A stretch of DNA of 62,519 nt from Bacteroidales bacterium (GTDB lineage: Bacteria; Bacteroidota; Bacteroidia; Bacteroidales; WCHB1-69): the NCBI GenBank assembly GCA_017962275.1, contig JAGCVQ010000070.1, positions 1-62,519 on the forward strand, in the 5' to 3' direction. Below, in pieces: positions 34,077-42,739 of the stretch. The notes beneath the pieces were generated by a model. It was given only the letters and a program-made list of their open reading frames with translations, was not told the DNA's origin and searched no databases. Both the position numbers and the translations under genes were made by a program. The first letter of the stretch is position 1; every line of letters starts with the position of its first letter.

Positions 34077-36393
34077 AATCGTATCCTACACTGAAATAGA
34101 ACCCCACCTTGTTGAAGGCACTGTTCCAATGGAGGTTCGCCATGATCGGCCCTCTTTTGCCATTGTATCCGAATTGCAAACCCGCCGCATAAACGGGAGA
34201 TGCCATTTTTTTGAGGGAGGCGCCATCATGCATGGCCGCCCCAATCATCGACAAATATATCTTCTTACCTACCTTGAAGCGCAATTCCAAATCAATGGTG
34301 GTCAACAATCGTTCGCAAGCCCGCACAGTATTATAACCGATGAATTGTATCTGTTGGTCGTAATATCGACCGGGCATAGTCCCGCCAGCATAGTTGGCCA
34401 TAAAGGAGTTTTCGTTTTCCTCGCCGAAGATATAACGCCCGTTGGCCGAAGCCAGGATGGCGAAGAAGTTACAGCACGGTATGACGCCATGCACACTGGC
34501 CGCCGCATAGTGGGTCCTGTCGAAATCATAGTCGTACGAGGCCTTCACCCGAAAGCCGTTGTCGGGGAAATAGCGGCTATTCTCATGGTCGTAGATAAAT
34601 CTCAGATAGACGTACGGGAAAATGTTCTTCCAATTCCAGGGCGAGGGTTGGACGGGGTCCATCTTCGGACGTATTTCCTTTCGGTAGGGCATGTATTCCA
34701 AGCGGACTCCCATATTCAAATCGACTTGGCTCCACCGCGTGCCCGCGATATAGACCTTCAGTTCATTGCGCCAAAGTTGCTCATGATATTGGAAATTGTA
34801 CTGATGGTCCTCGGTGCCGAGCATATTGCGATAGAGGGTTTTGAAAGATGCGCCGAACTTGGGACCCCTCTTCGGCAAGTAGTACCACTCCACTTTCAAG
34901 TATGGCGACATGGAGAGCCGTACCGTGGCGTCGAACAGGGAGCCGAAAAGCTTGTTCCTGCCAATACCCAGGTTAATGAGGGCAGAGAACCACTCCTCCG
35001 AATCGAGCCGCAGTCCGACGCCAATGGAGTTGGGCGGACGTTTCTCGCAGTGGAAGATCACTTTGTAGCCATCGGACCCGTCGCTTTCCAACCGGTAGGT
35101 CACCTTCGAAAAGGCCATGGTACCATAAACGATGGCTTGGAAGAGTTCCAAGTCCTTCTTGTCATAATACTCGTTTAATTTGACGCGGACCTTCCGGTCG
35201 ATGTAGTCCTCTTCCACCTCCCTCACACCTTCGTAATCCACACCCGTGATTTTCACCTCCGTCTCGCCTGTATTGACGGCCTTTGGTTTGTGTAACTCGC
35301 GGCCGGTGTTGCCCACGAGTTGCACGATACTGTCCAGCTCGCGCTCGTGCTTGGTAGCCTCTTTATATCCGCGCTGAATCAGTGTGGCAATCTCCTCCGT
35401 GCCGAAACTCAGCATCCCGAAGCCCGAGATGTCGGGCGTGATATAGACCGTGGCGTTCCCCACATTGCGGTTGTGCGCTTCCAAACCGCCCGAATACTGA
35501 GCCGTCTGCATCAGAATGTCGGCCACATTGTTCACTTTCTGATAGTCGCGGGGCATGGTCATCTCCACTCCGATAATGATGTCGGCGCCGGCGGCCACCG
35601 CCACGTCCGTCGGGAAATTGTTCTTCGTGCCGCCGTCGGAGAGAATCATGGAATCGACACGCACCGGCTGAAAATAGCCCGGGATCGACATGGAAGAACG
35701 CATCGCCTCGATCAGCGGTCCCGATGTCCAATGCTTCTCCTTTTGGGTCACGATCTCCGTGGCCACACAGCAATAAGGCGTCGGCAGATCCATGAAGTCC
35801 ATGTCTTGCTGATAATTGACCGACAACGCACTCAGCATATTATAGATGTTAAGACCATAGAGGAAACCTGACGGAAGGCTTTTCAGAAACTCCAGTTCCG
35901 TAAAAGGGACATCAATACAGTAGGTTCCCTTGTACATCTTGCGGGTGTAGGTGTAGAAGTCCATGGGGATGTTGTCGCTCATCATGACGTTCCAGTCGAT
36001 GGAGCGCACGATGGAGTCGATTTCCATGGACGAATAACCCATGGCGTAGAGACCGCCCATGAGTGCCCCCATGCTGGTGCCTGCCACGAAATCAATCGGG
36101 ATACCCTTCTCCTCGATGTACTTCAGCACCCCGATGTGCGAAGCCCCTTTCGCGCCGCCGCCCGCCAGCACGAGCGCCACCGTCGGGCGATGCTCCTTCC
36201 GGCGAATATCGGCCATCCGTTCCTGCATCTTCGCAAAGAAAACCGAATCGGACTTCGGGTCGTAGCTGATGTTGACCAACCGGTCTGTTTGAGCGAACAA
36301 ACCGCCTGCCGCCCAAGCCATAAAAAGAGCGATAAGAGCACTTTTCATAATGCTCGCCGTCCACTTCTCTCGCGTTATCTTCCGTTTTTTCAT
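34072..36393 (-). CDS. Patatin-like phospholipase with POTRA and outer-membrane barrel
   Basis: 773 residues in the PlpD-like (type Vd autotransporter) layout. Signal sequence near residues 15-35. The patatin domain is about 65-330, with oxyanion loop GGGAKGASHIG, nucleophile GTSMGALMGG and catalytic Asp in LSDGGTKNNFP. A POTRA-like domain follows (VKITGVDYEGV, near 390-470), then a C-terminal beta-barrel ending in FSVGYDF. It is expected to insert in the outer membrane and hydrolyse phospholipid acyl chains. Whether the lipase part is surface-exposed is unknown. A -7 box lies at 36423. Confidence 0.88.
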   Translation of the reverse strand: MKKRKITREKWTASIMKSALIALFMAWAAGGLFAQTDRLVNISYDPKSDSVFFAKMQERMADIRRKEHRPTVALVLAGGGAKGASHIGVLKYIEEKGIPIDFVAGTSMGALMGGLYAMGYSSMEIDSIVRSIDWNVMMSDNIPMDFYTYTRKMYKGTYCIDVPFTELEFLKSLPSGFLYGLNIYNMLSALSVNYQQDMDFMDLPTPYCCVATEIVTQKEKHWTSGPLIEAMRSSMSIPGYFQPVRVDSMILSDGGTKNNFPTDVAVAAGADIIIGVEMTMPRDYQKVNNVADILMQTAQYSGGLEAHNRNVGNATVYITPDISGFGMLSFGTEEIATLIQRGYKEATKHERELDSIVQLVGNTGRELHKPKAVNTGETEVKITGVDYEGVREVEEDYIDRKVRVKLNEYYDKKDLELFQAIVYGTMAFSKVTYRLESDGSDGYKVIFHCEKRPPNSIGVGLRLDSEEWFSALINLGIGRNKLFGSLFDATVRLSMSPYLKVEWYYLPKRGPKFGASFKTLYRNMLGTEDHQYNFQYHEQLWRNELKVYIAGTRWSQVDLNMGVRLEYMPYRKEIRPKMDPVQPSPWNWKNIFPYVYLRFIYDHENSRYFPDNGFRVKASYDYDFDRTHYAAASVHGVIPCCNFFAILASANGRYIFGEENENSFMANYAGGTMPGRYYDQQIQFIGYNTVRACERLLTTIDLELRFKVGKKIYLSMIGAAMHDGASLKKMASPVYAAGLQFGYNGKRGPIMANLHWNSAFNKVGFYFSVGYDF

Positions 36394-36422
36394 ACCAACG
36401 CCGCTATAGATGAAACAATGTG

Positions 36423-36430
36423 CAAAAGTA
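36423..36430 (-). promoter_or_regulatory. -7 box (TACTTTTG)
   Basis: Minus-strand box 29 nt upstream of the patatin gene start, just past the end of the acylation operon. Confidence 0.65.
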
Positions 36431-36442
36431 TACTTTTTTCGG

Positions 36443-36562
36443 CTAAAACGTAGTGTAAAGACAGGAAATGTCGCCCTCGGAACGGACCGTGAGCAACAGC
36501 AGCATCAACGCAAACACCGCCGTGACTATCAACACTTTAACGATTCTCTTTTTCCAAAACAT
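36443..36562 (-). CDS. DltX-like transmembrane microprotein with C-terminal acyl-shuttle hexapeptide
   Basis: 39 residues: a basic start MFWKKRIVK, one membrane helix (residues 10-26, VLIVTAVFALMLLLLTV), then an outside tail RSEGDISCLYTTF ending at the stop codon. In Dlt systems the DltX microprotein has a similar size and topology, and its last six residues (FIYNEF-like, from memory) carry a Tyr that shuttles the acyl group from the MBOAT to the SGNH transferase. CLYTTF keeps the aliphatic-Tyr-x-x-Phe-stop pattern. The ATG overlaps the SGNH gene end by 26 nt in another frame and is preceded by AAGGAG one base before the ATG. It is the third gene of the operon. The MBOAT itself has no such tail. 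Function is inferred. Confidence 0.65.
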   Translation of the reverse strand: MFWKKRIVKVLIVTAVFALMLLLLTVRSEGDISCLYTTF

Positions 36563-37646
36563 ACTCCTTGATTTTCTGATAGATAAAAGTCGCCCCGTAA
36601 CTGGTGTGATGCTGCCAGTCCTCAAACACGCCCGGCACGGTCGAAAGATCCGAACAGTCGATGTATTGCGCATTCTCTTCTTCCAAAATGCGGAGAATGT
36701 TCGCCGGAATCTGCTGGATTTTCGGCAAGTCCTCCGGATGCACTTTCGCGAAAGCAATTTGGTTGTACGGTCCGACCACGAACGTGATGTCCACCTGCCG
36801 CACCTTGCACAGACGAATCATCGTGCGCAGCTCCTCGTAGCGGTACTCCTCCTCGGGATGCGGATGCAACGTGTAGGAATGGACATCAAAACTTTTCGCG
36901 ACATTGAGGGCATATTGGTAACGGCTACTGTCCGGTTTCGGCACGGAAGCGGCGGAAACATACGCCTTCTGCGGTTGTATCAACGTCAGACCAGCGTAAA
37001 ATCTCGAAGAATCGAAGTCAAAAATCAGATCCTGATAGTATTTTCTGCGGATCCGGTCCACCCAGTATTCCAACCCATCGTTCAGTTTTTCCGTCCAGAT
37101 CACTGGCTTCAGATTGGTCTTCAAGACACTGTTAACTTCTTGATTGTCATCCTGATTCGCTTTCCGATAGGCGGTATAGGAAACATAACGGTGGAAATAA
37201 TCCAGATTGCCCGTGGCGAGTTTCCCGCACCAATACGAAGGGTTGATATAGTACAACACCTTGACATTCTTGATATTGTCATTCCCCAGAATCAACGGAA
37301 AGTACGTACACGCGGTTCTGCCGGCACCGGCAATCACCGAAAAGCGGCAAGACAGTGAGGTGTCGGCATTCAGAAAATCGTAGTAGTTGCCTTTGTTGCG
37401 GGGATTGCTCTCGGACGTGCCCAACACCAAATAACCGTCGTTCTCCTTAATACTATTCAGCAACAAATTGGTATATAGCGGGTTATTGTCCCGAAGATCC
37501 TGATGACGAATCGTGTAGAGCTGTCGGTCCGGCCCTGAAGCATGGAACGACGGGATGAGACAGGCAACCGTCATCCAGAAAAGGAGCGCCACGAGTGCCG
37601 TCACCCCTATCCACGCCAGATTCTTCAATGTATAGAGCTTTTTCAT
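36537..37646 (-). CDS. DltD-like SGNH acyltransferase partner of the MBOAT
   Basis: 369 residues with one N-terminal membrane helix (residues 9-32), so the enzyme domain faces the periplasm. GTSES (76-80) offers the nucleophile Ser78; DWQHHTSYGA (343-352) gives the Asp-x-x-His pair, as in SGNH/DltD-type transferases. It should take an acyl group delivered by the MBOAT and place it on a cell-envelope polymer. The ATG at 37646 overlaps the MBOAT stop by 4 nt (ATGA), indicating translational coupling; the upstream ATG at 37673 lies inside the MBOAT gene and is less likely. The acceptor polymer is unknown. Confidence 0.8.
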   Translation of the reverse strand: MKKLYTLKNLAWIGVTALVALLFWMTVACLIPSFHASGPDRQLYTIRHQDLRDNNPLYTNLLLNSIKENDGYLVLGTSESNPRNKGNYYDFLNADTSLSCRFSVIAGAGRTACTYFPLILGNDNIKNVKVLYYINPSYWCGKLATGNLDYFHRYVSYTAYRKANQDDNQEVNSVLKTNLKPVIWTEKLNDGLEYWVDRIRRKYYQDLIFDFDSSRFYAGLTLIQPQKAYVSAASVPKPDSSRYQYALNVAKSFDVHSYTLHPHPEEEYRYEELRTMIRLCKVRQVDITFVVGPYNQIAFAKVHPEDLPKIQQIPANILRILEEENAQYIDCSDLSTVPGVFEDWQHHTSYGATFIYQKIKEYVLEKENR

Positions 37647-38842
37647 CCGAACAACAACTTGAACATTATCCACAATTTATCGAGAGGATAGTTGAAAAAC
37701 ACCCAGCCGACAGTCACGAAAAGGAACGTGCCAACGATGCCGGACACCTTCCGCAGTTTGGTCATCCCCTTGACGGGTTTTCCGTACGTAAAGAGCTTAT
37801 ATACAGAGAGTCCCACGCCATGCCAGAGACCCCAGATCACAAAGTTGACGGTGCTGCCGTGCCAGAGGCCGCAGACGAGGAAGGTGACGAGGTAGGCTGT
37901 GACCGAGACCACCATCCGGTATCGGGCAATCGGCAGTCGGTTCAGCAGCGAAATCACCGGTTTGAAAACATAAATCCGCAAAAAAGTGGAGAACGTGATG
38001 TGCCAACGCTTCCAAAACTCCGAGATATTGGTGGAAAAGTACGGATTGTCGAAGTTCTCAGGGGTTCGAACGCCCATCATGTAGGCCATGCCGATGGCCA
38101 TGTCGCAATAGCCGGAGAAGTCGATGTAGATGTAAAGCGAATAGAGCAGCGCCGCCGAGCAGACTGCGCCCCACGGCCCGAGATTCGGCAGAAGCACCTC
38201 ATAGTCAATCGCATACGGCTTTATCAACGGCACGATCAGCAGGGCTTTCACCGCCCCGATGAAGATTCTGCCCACGCCGGCCATCAGCATCCGCCGGTTG
38301 AAACGCACGCGGGTCGTGGTCAGCCAGTAGTGGAAGTTGTTGAACGTGTCGATGGGACCGGCCATGAAGGTCGGGAAGAAGAAGAGGTAGTTGAGGAAGG
38401 TCAGGAAATCACGGCTGCGGAGGGTGCCTTTGTAACTCTCCACCAGCCAGTGGACGAGGCGGAACAGGATGTACGACAGCCCGATTTTCTCCACCGAAAG
38501 GAAGTGCTTGCCAAGAATGTCCGTCCACCAGCTGCCAAGCCACGACTGCACCAGCGAGTAGTTGCGGACGGAGAAGAGGAGAATCAGCAGGGAGAGCGCC
38601 ATCGCCAGCACCCATCCGGATTTGCGTTTCTGGAGCAGGAGCCCCGCGCCGTAGGCCAACAGGGCCAGCAGCGAGAGCAGGAACAGCGACTTCCAAGAGA
38701 CGATATGCGTCAGTATCAGGATGTTGCCCCCAACCAGCAGCAAATTGTCGAGCCAACTCCTCTTGATCATCCACCTGCAGAACACAAACAGGAGGACGAA
38801 GAGGATAATGGTGAAAAAGAGTTCGTAGCTGGTGAACAACAT
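37643..38842 (-). CDS. MBOAT family O-acyltransferase (DltB/AlgI type)
   Basis: 399 residues with about ten membrane helices. MBOAT hallmarks are FWKRWHITFSTFLRIYV (276-292), the catalytic His in GLWHGS (His328), IDFSGYCDMAIGMA (240-253) and FPTFMAGPID (156-165). It moves an acyl group from a cytoplasmic thioester across the inner membrane. It is the first gene of a three-gene unit with an SGNH transferase and a microprotein. The protein ends NYPLDKLWIMFKLLFG, without a Tyr hexapeptide, which fits the motif being on the separate microprotein. A -7 box is at 38866. No dedicated acyl carrier or ligase gene is adjacent. Confidence 0.92.
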   Translation of the reverse strand: MLFTSYELFFTIILFVLLFVFCRWMIKRSWLDNLLLVGGNILILTHIVSWKSLFLLSLLALLAYGAGLLLQKRKSGWVLAMALSLLILLFSVRNYSLVQSWLGSWWTDILGKHFLSVEKIGLSYILFRLVHWLVESYKGTLRSRDFLTFLNYLFFFPTFMAGPIDTFNNFHYWLTTTRVRFNRRMLMAGVGRIFIGAVKALLIVPLIKPYAIDYEVLLPNLGPWGAVCSAALLYSLYIYIDFSGYCDMAIGMAYMMGVRTPENFDNPYFSTNISEFWKRWHITFSTFLRIYVFKPVISLLNRLPIARYRMVVSVTAYLVTFLVCGLWHGSTVNFVIWGLWHGVGLSVYKLFTYGKPVKGMTKLRKVSGIVGTFLFVTVGWVFFNYPLDKLWIMFKLLFG

Positions 38843-38865
38843 ACAGACAAATTACATCTACACGG

Positions 38866-38873
38866 CAAAAATA
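38866..38873 (-). promoter_or_regulatory. -7 box (TATTTTTG) of the acylation operon
   Basis: It lies 24 nt upstream of the MBOAT start. A second minus-strand TATCTTTG at 39005-39012 may be an extra or relic promoter. Confidence 0.65.
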
Positions 38874-39360
38874 CAAAAAATGTCTCTTTGCACACTGAAA
38901 TCAATAATCTTTGTGAGGCCGCCGACAGTTCCGGATGTCATCTGACCGGGGCCAACTTGGTTGATTCTTGCCATCGCTATCTGTTTTAGAACTGTTCACG
39001 GCCGCAAAGATACATTTTATTCCCTACGTTCCATCGCCCTTGGCAAGGGGTTCCCAAGGAGATGCCATACTGTTGCCATACTGTAGCCATAGTGTAGCCA
39101 TACTTAAGAGTATGGCATCAGTATGGCATCACTATGGCAACACTATGGCAACACTATGGGTATGGCGATACATCAGTATGGCACCGGGGAGGGAGTAAAG
39201 GTTGACCTCTTCCCCAGCTCCTCTCCAAAATGGAGAGTGGTGGTCCCGATTACCCCTAACAGTTCCTCACATTGCAGTCGGTGGACTCCTCCCCCATTTG
39301 GGGAAGGCGGGGTGGGGGTAAAATAACATAGAGAAGGGGAGGCCGGGTGGGGGTAACACC
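38874..39360. other. Gene-free region with 11-bp repeats and GC-rich repeats
   Basis: No credible gene. It holds a possible second -7 box (39005), an inverted pair of 11-bp tandem arrays (39064-39183), and two copies of a purine/GC-rich repeat of the GGCGGGGTGGGGGTAA type (near 39300-39355) just beyond the nqrF stop. Confidence 0.75.
39064..39183. repeat. Inverted arrays of an 11-bp unit
   Basis: Four GCCATACTGTW-type units (39064-39107) face about five GTATGGCATCA/CTATGGCAACA units (39110-39160 and beyond). The whole can fold into one long imperfect hairpin. The period of 11 differs from the 7-bp arrays. Confidence 0.85.
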
Positions 39361-40602
39361 TCACCCCCCGAAGTCATCGTAATGGATCATCTCCTTCGGG
39401 ACGCCCAGACTGTCGAGCATCTTCAGCACGGCCTGCAGCATGAGGGGCGGACCGCAGATGTAGTATTCGATGTCTTCGGGGGCGGGGTGCGACTTCAGGT
39501 ACTGCTCGAAAATCACGTTGTGGATGAAGCCGGTGGGACCGGTCCAATTGTCCTCGGGAAGCGCGTCGGAGAGGGCGATGTGGAACTCGAAGTTGTCGTG
39601 TTCCGCCGCGAGTTGCTCGAACTCGTCCATGTAGAACAGCTCCTTGCGCGAGCGACCGCCGTACCAAAAGGTGGTCTTCCGCCGCGTGCCCTTCACCTTG
39701 AACTGGTCGAAGATGTGCGAACGCATGGGCGCCATACCCGCGCCGCCGCCGATGAACATCATCTCGCGGTCGGTGTCCTCCACGAAGAAGTCGCCGTAAG
39801 GTCCCGACACAAAGACCTTGTCGCCGGGCTTCAGACTGTAGATGAACGATGACGCCACGCCGGGATTCACCTTCTCCATGCGGCCTTTCTTGCGGTTGAA
39901 CGGCGGGGTGGCGATGCGCACGTTGAGCATCACGATGCCGTTCTCCGCCGGATAGTTGGCCATCGAATAAGCCCGCACGGTGGGACTTCCGTTCTTCATC
40001 CGCAGGTCGAAAAGCCCCATCTTCTGCCAATCGGCGCGGTAGGGTTCCTCAATGTCCATATCGCTGAAATTGACCGTGCAGGCGGGGATGTCGATCTGGA
40101 TGTAGCCGCCGGAACGAAAATCCATCACCTCGCCGTCGGGCAGTTGCAGCACCAACGCCTTGATGAAGGTGGCCACATTGCGATTGGAAACGACGGTACA
40201 CTCCCATTTCTTGATGCCGAAGAAGCTCTCGGGAATCTCAATCTCCATGTCCTCGCGCACCTTCACCTGGCAGAAAAGCCGGTAATGGTCGGCGGCCTCC
40301 TTGCGGGAGATGTGCGCCAACTCGGTGGGCAGGATCTCGCCGCCGCCGGAAAGCACCTTGCCCCGACACGTACCGCACGATCCGCCCCCGCCGCACGCCG
40401 ACGGCACAAACACCTTCCCGTCGGCCAACGCCTGCAACAACGTACATCCGCGCTCATGTTCAATCTCCTTCTTCCCGTTGATGCTGATCTTCACCGATCC
40501 CCCAGGAATCATCTTCTTACGGGCGAACAACAGCAAACCCACTAATAACCAGATGATTACCAGGAAGATCACGATGGCCGCTATGATTGTCAGTATGGTC
40601 AT
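39361..40602 (-). CDS. nqrF: Na+-translocating NADH:quinone reductase subunit F
   Basis: 413 residues, normal length. One N-terminal helix (residues 3-26). The 2Fe-2S ferredoxin domain has Cys70, Cys76 and Cys79 ([11 protein letters not shown]), with Cys111 in LFCQVKV. The FAD-binding motif RAYSMANYP and NADH-binding segment [15 protein letters not shown] follow. It is the entry point of electrons from NADH. It lies downstream of nqrE, with a three-hairpin repeat between them. nqrA, nqrB and nqrC are not in the window. Confidence 0.96.
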   Translation of the reverse strand: MTILTIIAAIVIFLVIIWLLVGLLLFARKKMIPGGSVKISINGKKEIEHERGCTLLQALADGKVFVPSACGGGGSCGTCRGKVLSGGGEILPTELAHISRKEAADHYRLFCQVKVREDMEIEIPESFFGIKKWECTVVSNRNVATFIKALVLQLPDGEVMDFRSGGYIQIDIPACTVNFSDMDIEEPYRADWQKMGLFDLRMKNGSPTVRAYSMANYPAENGIVMLNVRIATPPFNRKKGRMEKVNPGVASSFIYSLKPGDKVFVSGPYGDFFVEDTDREMMFIGGGAGMAPMRSHIFDQFKVKGTRRKTTFWYGGRSRKELFYMDEFEQLAAEHDNFEFHIALSDALPEDNWTGPTGFIHNVIFEQYLKSHPAPEDIEYYICGPPLMLQAVLKMLDSLGVPKEMIHYDDFGG

Positions 40603-40627
40603 TTCATTTTTCTTTCTTATTCTTCCG

Positions 40628-40699
40628 ACCCCACACTGCGCTCCTCCGTCGCTTATGTGGGGTTATTAAAATGTTGTCCCTCCGGGACTGCTCAAGGAA
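40628..40699 (-). repeat. Three-hairpin leader repeat (copy F)
   Basis: Ends 25 nt before the nqrF ATG. The middle hairpin is shortened. Confidence 0.85.
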
Positions 40700-40721
40700 T
40701 TATTCTATCATTTCTTCATCT

Positions 40722-40754
40722 CAACTACTAACTGCTAACTACTAACTGCTAACT
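40722..40754. repeat. Heptad array (TTAGCAG/TTAGTAG)
   Basis: Begins about 6 nt after the nqrE stop codon. With copy F it gives the recurring order stop, heptads, hairpins, start. Confidence 0.85.
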
Positions 40755-40760
40755 TACGAA

Positions 40761-41363
40761 TTACATTCCGAGGAAGGCCATAAATCCCATCCCCAAGAGT
40801 CCCGTGATGATGTACGCGATGCCGTTGCCTTGCAGTTTGGGCGGGATTTTCGCGTACTTGAGCCGTTCGCGGATGGCGGCGAAGGCGGTGATGGCCAATA
40901 GCCAACCCACGCCCGAACCGACCGCGTAAGAGAGACTGTGCGCCACGGTGGGGAAGTTCCGTTCCTGCATGAAGAGCGAACCGCCGAGGATGGCGCAGTT
41001 GACGGCAATCAGCGGCAGGAAGATGCCCAGCGCCATGTTCAACGCGGGGAGATACCGCTCGAAGACCATCTCCAACAACTGCACAATGCCTGCAATCACC
41101 GCGATGAAGATGATCAGCGACAGAAACGAGAGATCGGTGGTCGCAAAGCGCCCGCTCAGCCACGTAAGCGCCCCCTCGCGAAGCAGATACTTGTCAATCA
41201 AGTAGTTGACGGGCACGGTGACCGTCAACACAAAGCACACCGCCAAGCCCAGCCCGAAGGCGGTCTTCACGTTCTTGGAGACGGCCAGATAGGAACACAT
41301 CCCCAGGAAGTAGGCGAAGATCATGTTGTCGATGAAGACGGAGCGGACGAATAGTTCTATCAT
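40761..41363 (-). CDS. nqrE: Na+-translocating NADH:quinone reductase subunit E
   Basis: 200 residues with six membrane helices. [19 protein letters not shown] at the start, [12 protein letters not shown], the symmetrical half around [13 protein letters not shown], and the ending [11 protein letters not shown] are typical of NqrE/RnfA. Each half contributes a Cys to the membrane iron centre (in GMCS and NCAIL). It is transcribed between the methyltransferase gene and nqrF. The start at 41363 follows the leader repeat by 33 nt. Confidence 0.96.
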   Translation of the reverse strand: MIELFVRSVFIDNMIFAYFLGMCSYLAVSKNVKTAFGLGLAVCFVLTVTVPVNYLIDKYLLREGALTWLSGRFATTDLSFLSLIIFIAVIAGIVQLLEMVFERYLPALNMALGIFLPLIAVNCAILGGSLFMQERNFPTVAHSLSYAVGSGVGWLLAITAFAAIRERLKYAKIPPKLQGNGIAYIITGLLGMGFMAFLGM

Positions 41364-41365
41364 AG

Positions 41366-41395
41366 GGGTTAAGGGGTTACACGGTTACAGGGTTA
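41366..41395. repeat. GGTTACA-type heptads
   Basis: GGGTTAAGG, GGTTACACGG and TTACAGGG units in the nqrE leader, related to those at 17623. Confidence 0.6.
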
Positions 41396-41396
41396 G

Positions 41397-41474
41397 GCCC
41401 CACACTGCGGCTATCGCCTTGTGTGGGGTTATTAGCACTTCGTGCGTTTTGTCCCTTCGGGACTGTTTAAGGAA
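41397..41474 (-). repeat. Three-hairpin leader repeat (copy G)
   Basis: A full element 33 nt before the nqrE ATG, in gene sense. Confidence 0.85.
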
Positions 41475-41492
41475 AAAGGTTCTAATAATATC

Positions 41493-41529
41493 TTTCATTA
41501 TACATTCTTCATTTCTTCATTCTTCATTG
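41493..41529. repeat. Heptad array (AATGAAG type)
   Basis: On the minus strand it encodes the last residues of the methyltransferase (MKNEEMKNV) and its stop. Confidence 0.8.
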
Positions 41530-42451
41530 TGTTTCTTTCCCAAAATACGCCGTCGCGATACCCTTGAATGGCGGGGTTCGATTCGGCGAGGAGGAGACGT
41601 TTGGCGGACCAGAGGCAGTATTCGGGGTTGATTTCGATGCAGCAGAAGTGGCGGTTGAGCTTTTTGGCGACGACGGCGGAGGTGCCGCTGCCGGAGAAGG
41701 GGTCGAAGATGCGGTCGCCAGGGTTGGAGGAAGCCAGCATCAACTTGGCGTAAAGCTTTTCGGGCTTCTGCGTGGGGTGGTCGGTGTTCTCGGGCATCGA
41801 CCAGAATGGGATGCTGATGTCGTCCCAGAAGTTCGAGGGATGCGTCATCCGGAACTTGCCGGCGGCAGTGTCGTCCCAATCTTTCGGCTGACCGTCCACG
41901 CGGTACGGAGCCAGCACTTTCCGTTTCATCATGACGGCATCCACGTTGAAGGTGTAGTGTTTCGGGTCCTTCACGGCGAACCAGATGTCCTCCATGCCGT
42001 TCTTCCAGTTGGACTTCGCCCCCCTACCCTTCTCGCGCTGCCAGGTGATGCGGTTCAGAATCGTAAGCCGCTCTTCGACAACCCGTTGCATGGACGAAGA
42101 GCATTTCCAATCGCCGCACATATAAAGCGAACCCGTCGGACTGAGTTTGTCGCAAACCTTGCCGAACCAACTGCGCAGAAACGCTTCGTAATCGTCGGGC
42201 TTCATGGCGGAAAACTTCCGGCCGTGGAAGTCCTTGTCGAGATTGTACGGAGGATCAATGATGACGAGATCGAAGTAGCCATCGGGGATAAGGTCAAGAC
42301 AATCATAGAGGTCGCCGTTGACGAGCAGGTCGTCACGGAAGCCGGAACGCAGATCGTCGGCCGCGGTGATGAGCGGTTCCAGCTGCGCACGGTCGTCCTC
42401 CCGGACGGTGATCGTCCGGTTTCGATTTGCCCTATGTTTCTCTGTTTGCAC
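41498..42451 (-). CDS. Orphan beta-class DNA methyltransferase (N6-adenine or N4-cytosine)
   Basis: 317 residues. The catalytic motif DPPY is at 66-69 and the SAM-binding motif FDPFSGSGTS at 249-258; this order places it in the beta class. TQKPEKLYAKLM is also typical. The predicted role is methylation of double-stranded DNA at an unknown site. No restriction enzyme or specificity subunit is adjacent, so it is probably solitary. It sits between nqrD and nqrE, on the same strand. The C-terminal MKNEEMKNV is read from a heptad array. Confidence 0.92.
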   Translation of the reverse strand: MQTEKHRANRNRTITVREDDRAQLEPLITAADDLRSGFRDDLLVNGDLYDCLDLIPDGYFDLVIIDPPYNLDKDFHGRKFSAMKPDDYEAFLRSWFGKVCDKLSPTGSLYMCGDWKCSSSMQRVVEERLTILNRITWQREKGRGAKSNWKNGMEDIWFAVKDPKHYTFNVDAVMMKRKVLAPYRVDGQPKDWDDTAAGKFRMTHPSNFWDDISIPFWSMPENTDHPTQKPEKLYAKLMLASSNPGDRIFDPFSGSGTSAVVAKKLNRHFCCIEINPEYCLWSAKRLLLAESNPAIQGYRDGVFWERNTMKNEEMKNV

Positions 42452-42479
42452 GTTTGTTTATTGTCTTTCTTCGTCTCTC

Positions 42480-42667
42480 GCCCCACACTGCGCTCCGTAC
42501 GTCGCTTATGTGGGGTTAATTGTAGAGACGCAAAATTTTGCGTCTCTACGACGCGCGTCTTGTCCCTCCGGGACCCCCTCTTACAGACCCCACACTGCGC
42601 TCCTCCGTCGCTTATGTGGGGTTATTAGCGCTTCGCGCGTCTTGTCCCTCCGGGACTGCTTAAGGAA
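42480..42667 (-). repeat. Two three-hairpin leader repeats, one with a nested palindrome (copies H and I)
   Basis: Copy H begins 28 nt before the methyltransferase ATG; its middle hairpin is replaced by the perfect 28-bp palindrome at 42522-42549. Copy I (42587-42667) is complete, with middle stem GCGC/GCGC. Confidence 0.9.
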
Positions 42668-42689
42668 TATTTTTTAATATTATCACCAT

Positions 42690-42739
42690 CATACATCCTT
42701 AATTCTTCATTATGCATTCTTCATTATGCATTCTTAATT
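42690..42739. repeat. Heptad array (ATGCATA/ATGAAGA)
   Basis: On the minus strand it encodes the last codons of nqrD (AIKNA and stop). Confidence 0.85.

Noticed and set aside
37595-38989. 464-codon plus-strand open frame opposite the MBOAT gene
   Set aside because: Its composition (His/Gln/Arg/Glu-rich, no hydrophobic core) is that of antisense DNA; the MBOAT motifs on the other strand are unmistakable.
38968-39198. 76-codon frame across the 11-bp repeats
   Set aside because: It is made of the repeat itself, and an 11-bp period opens all frames.
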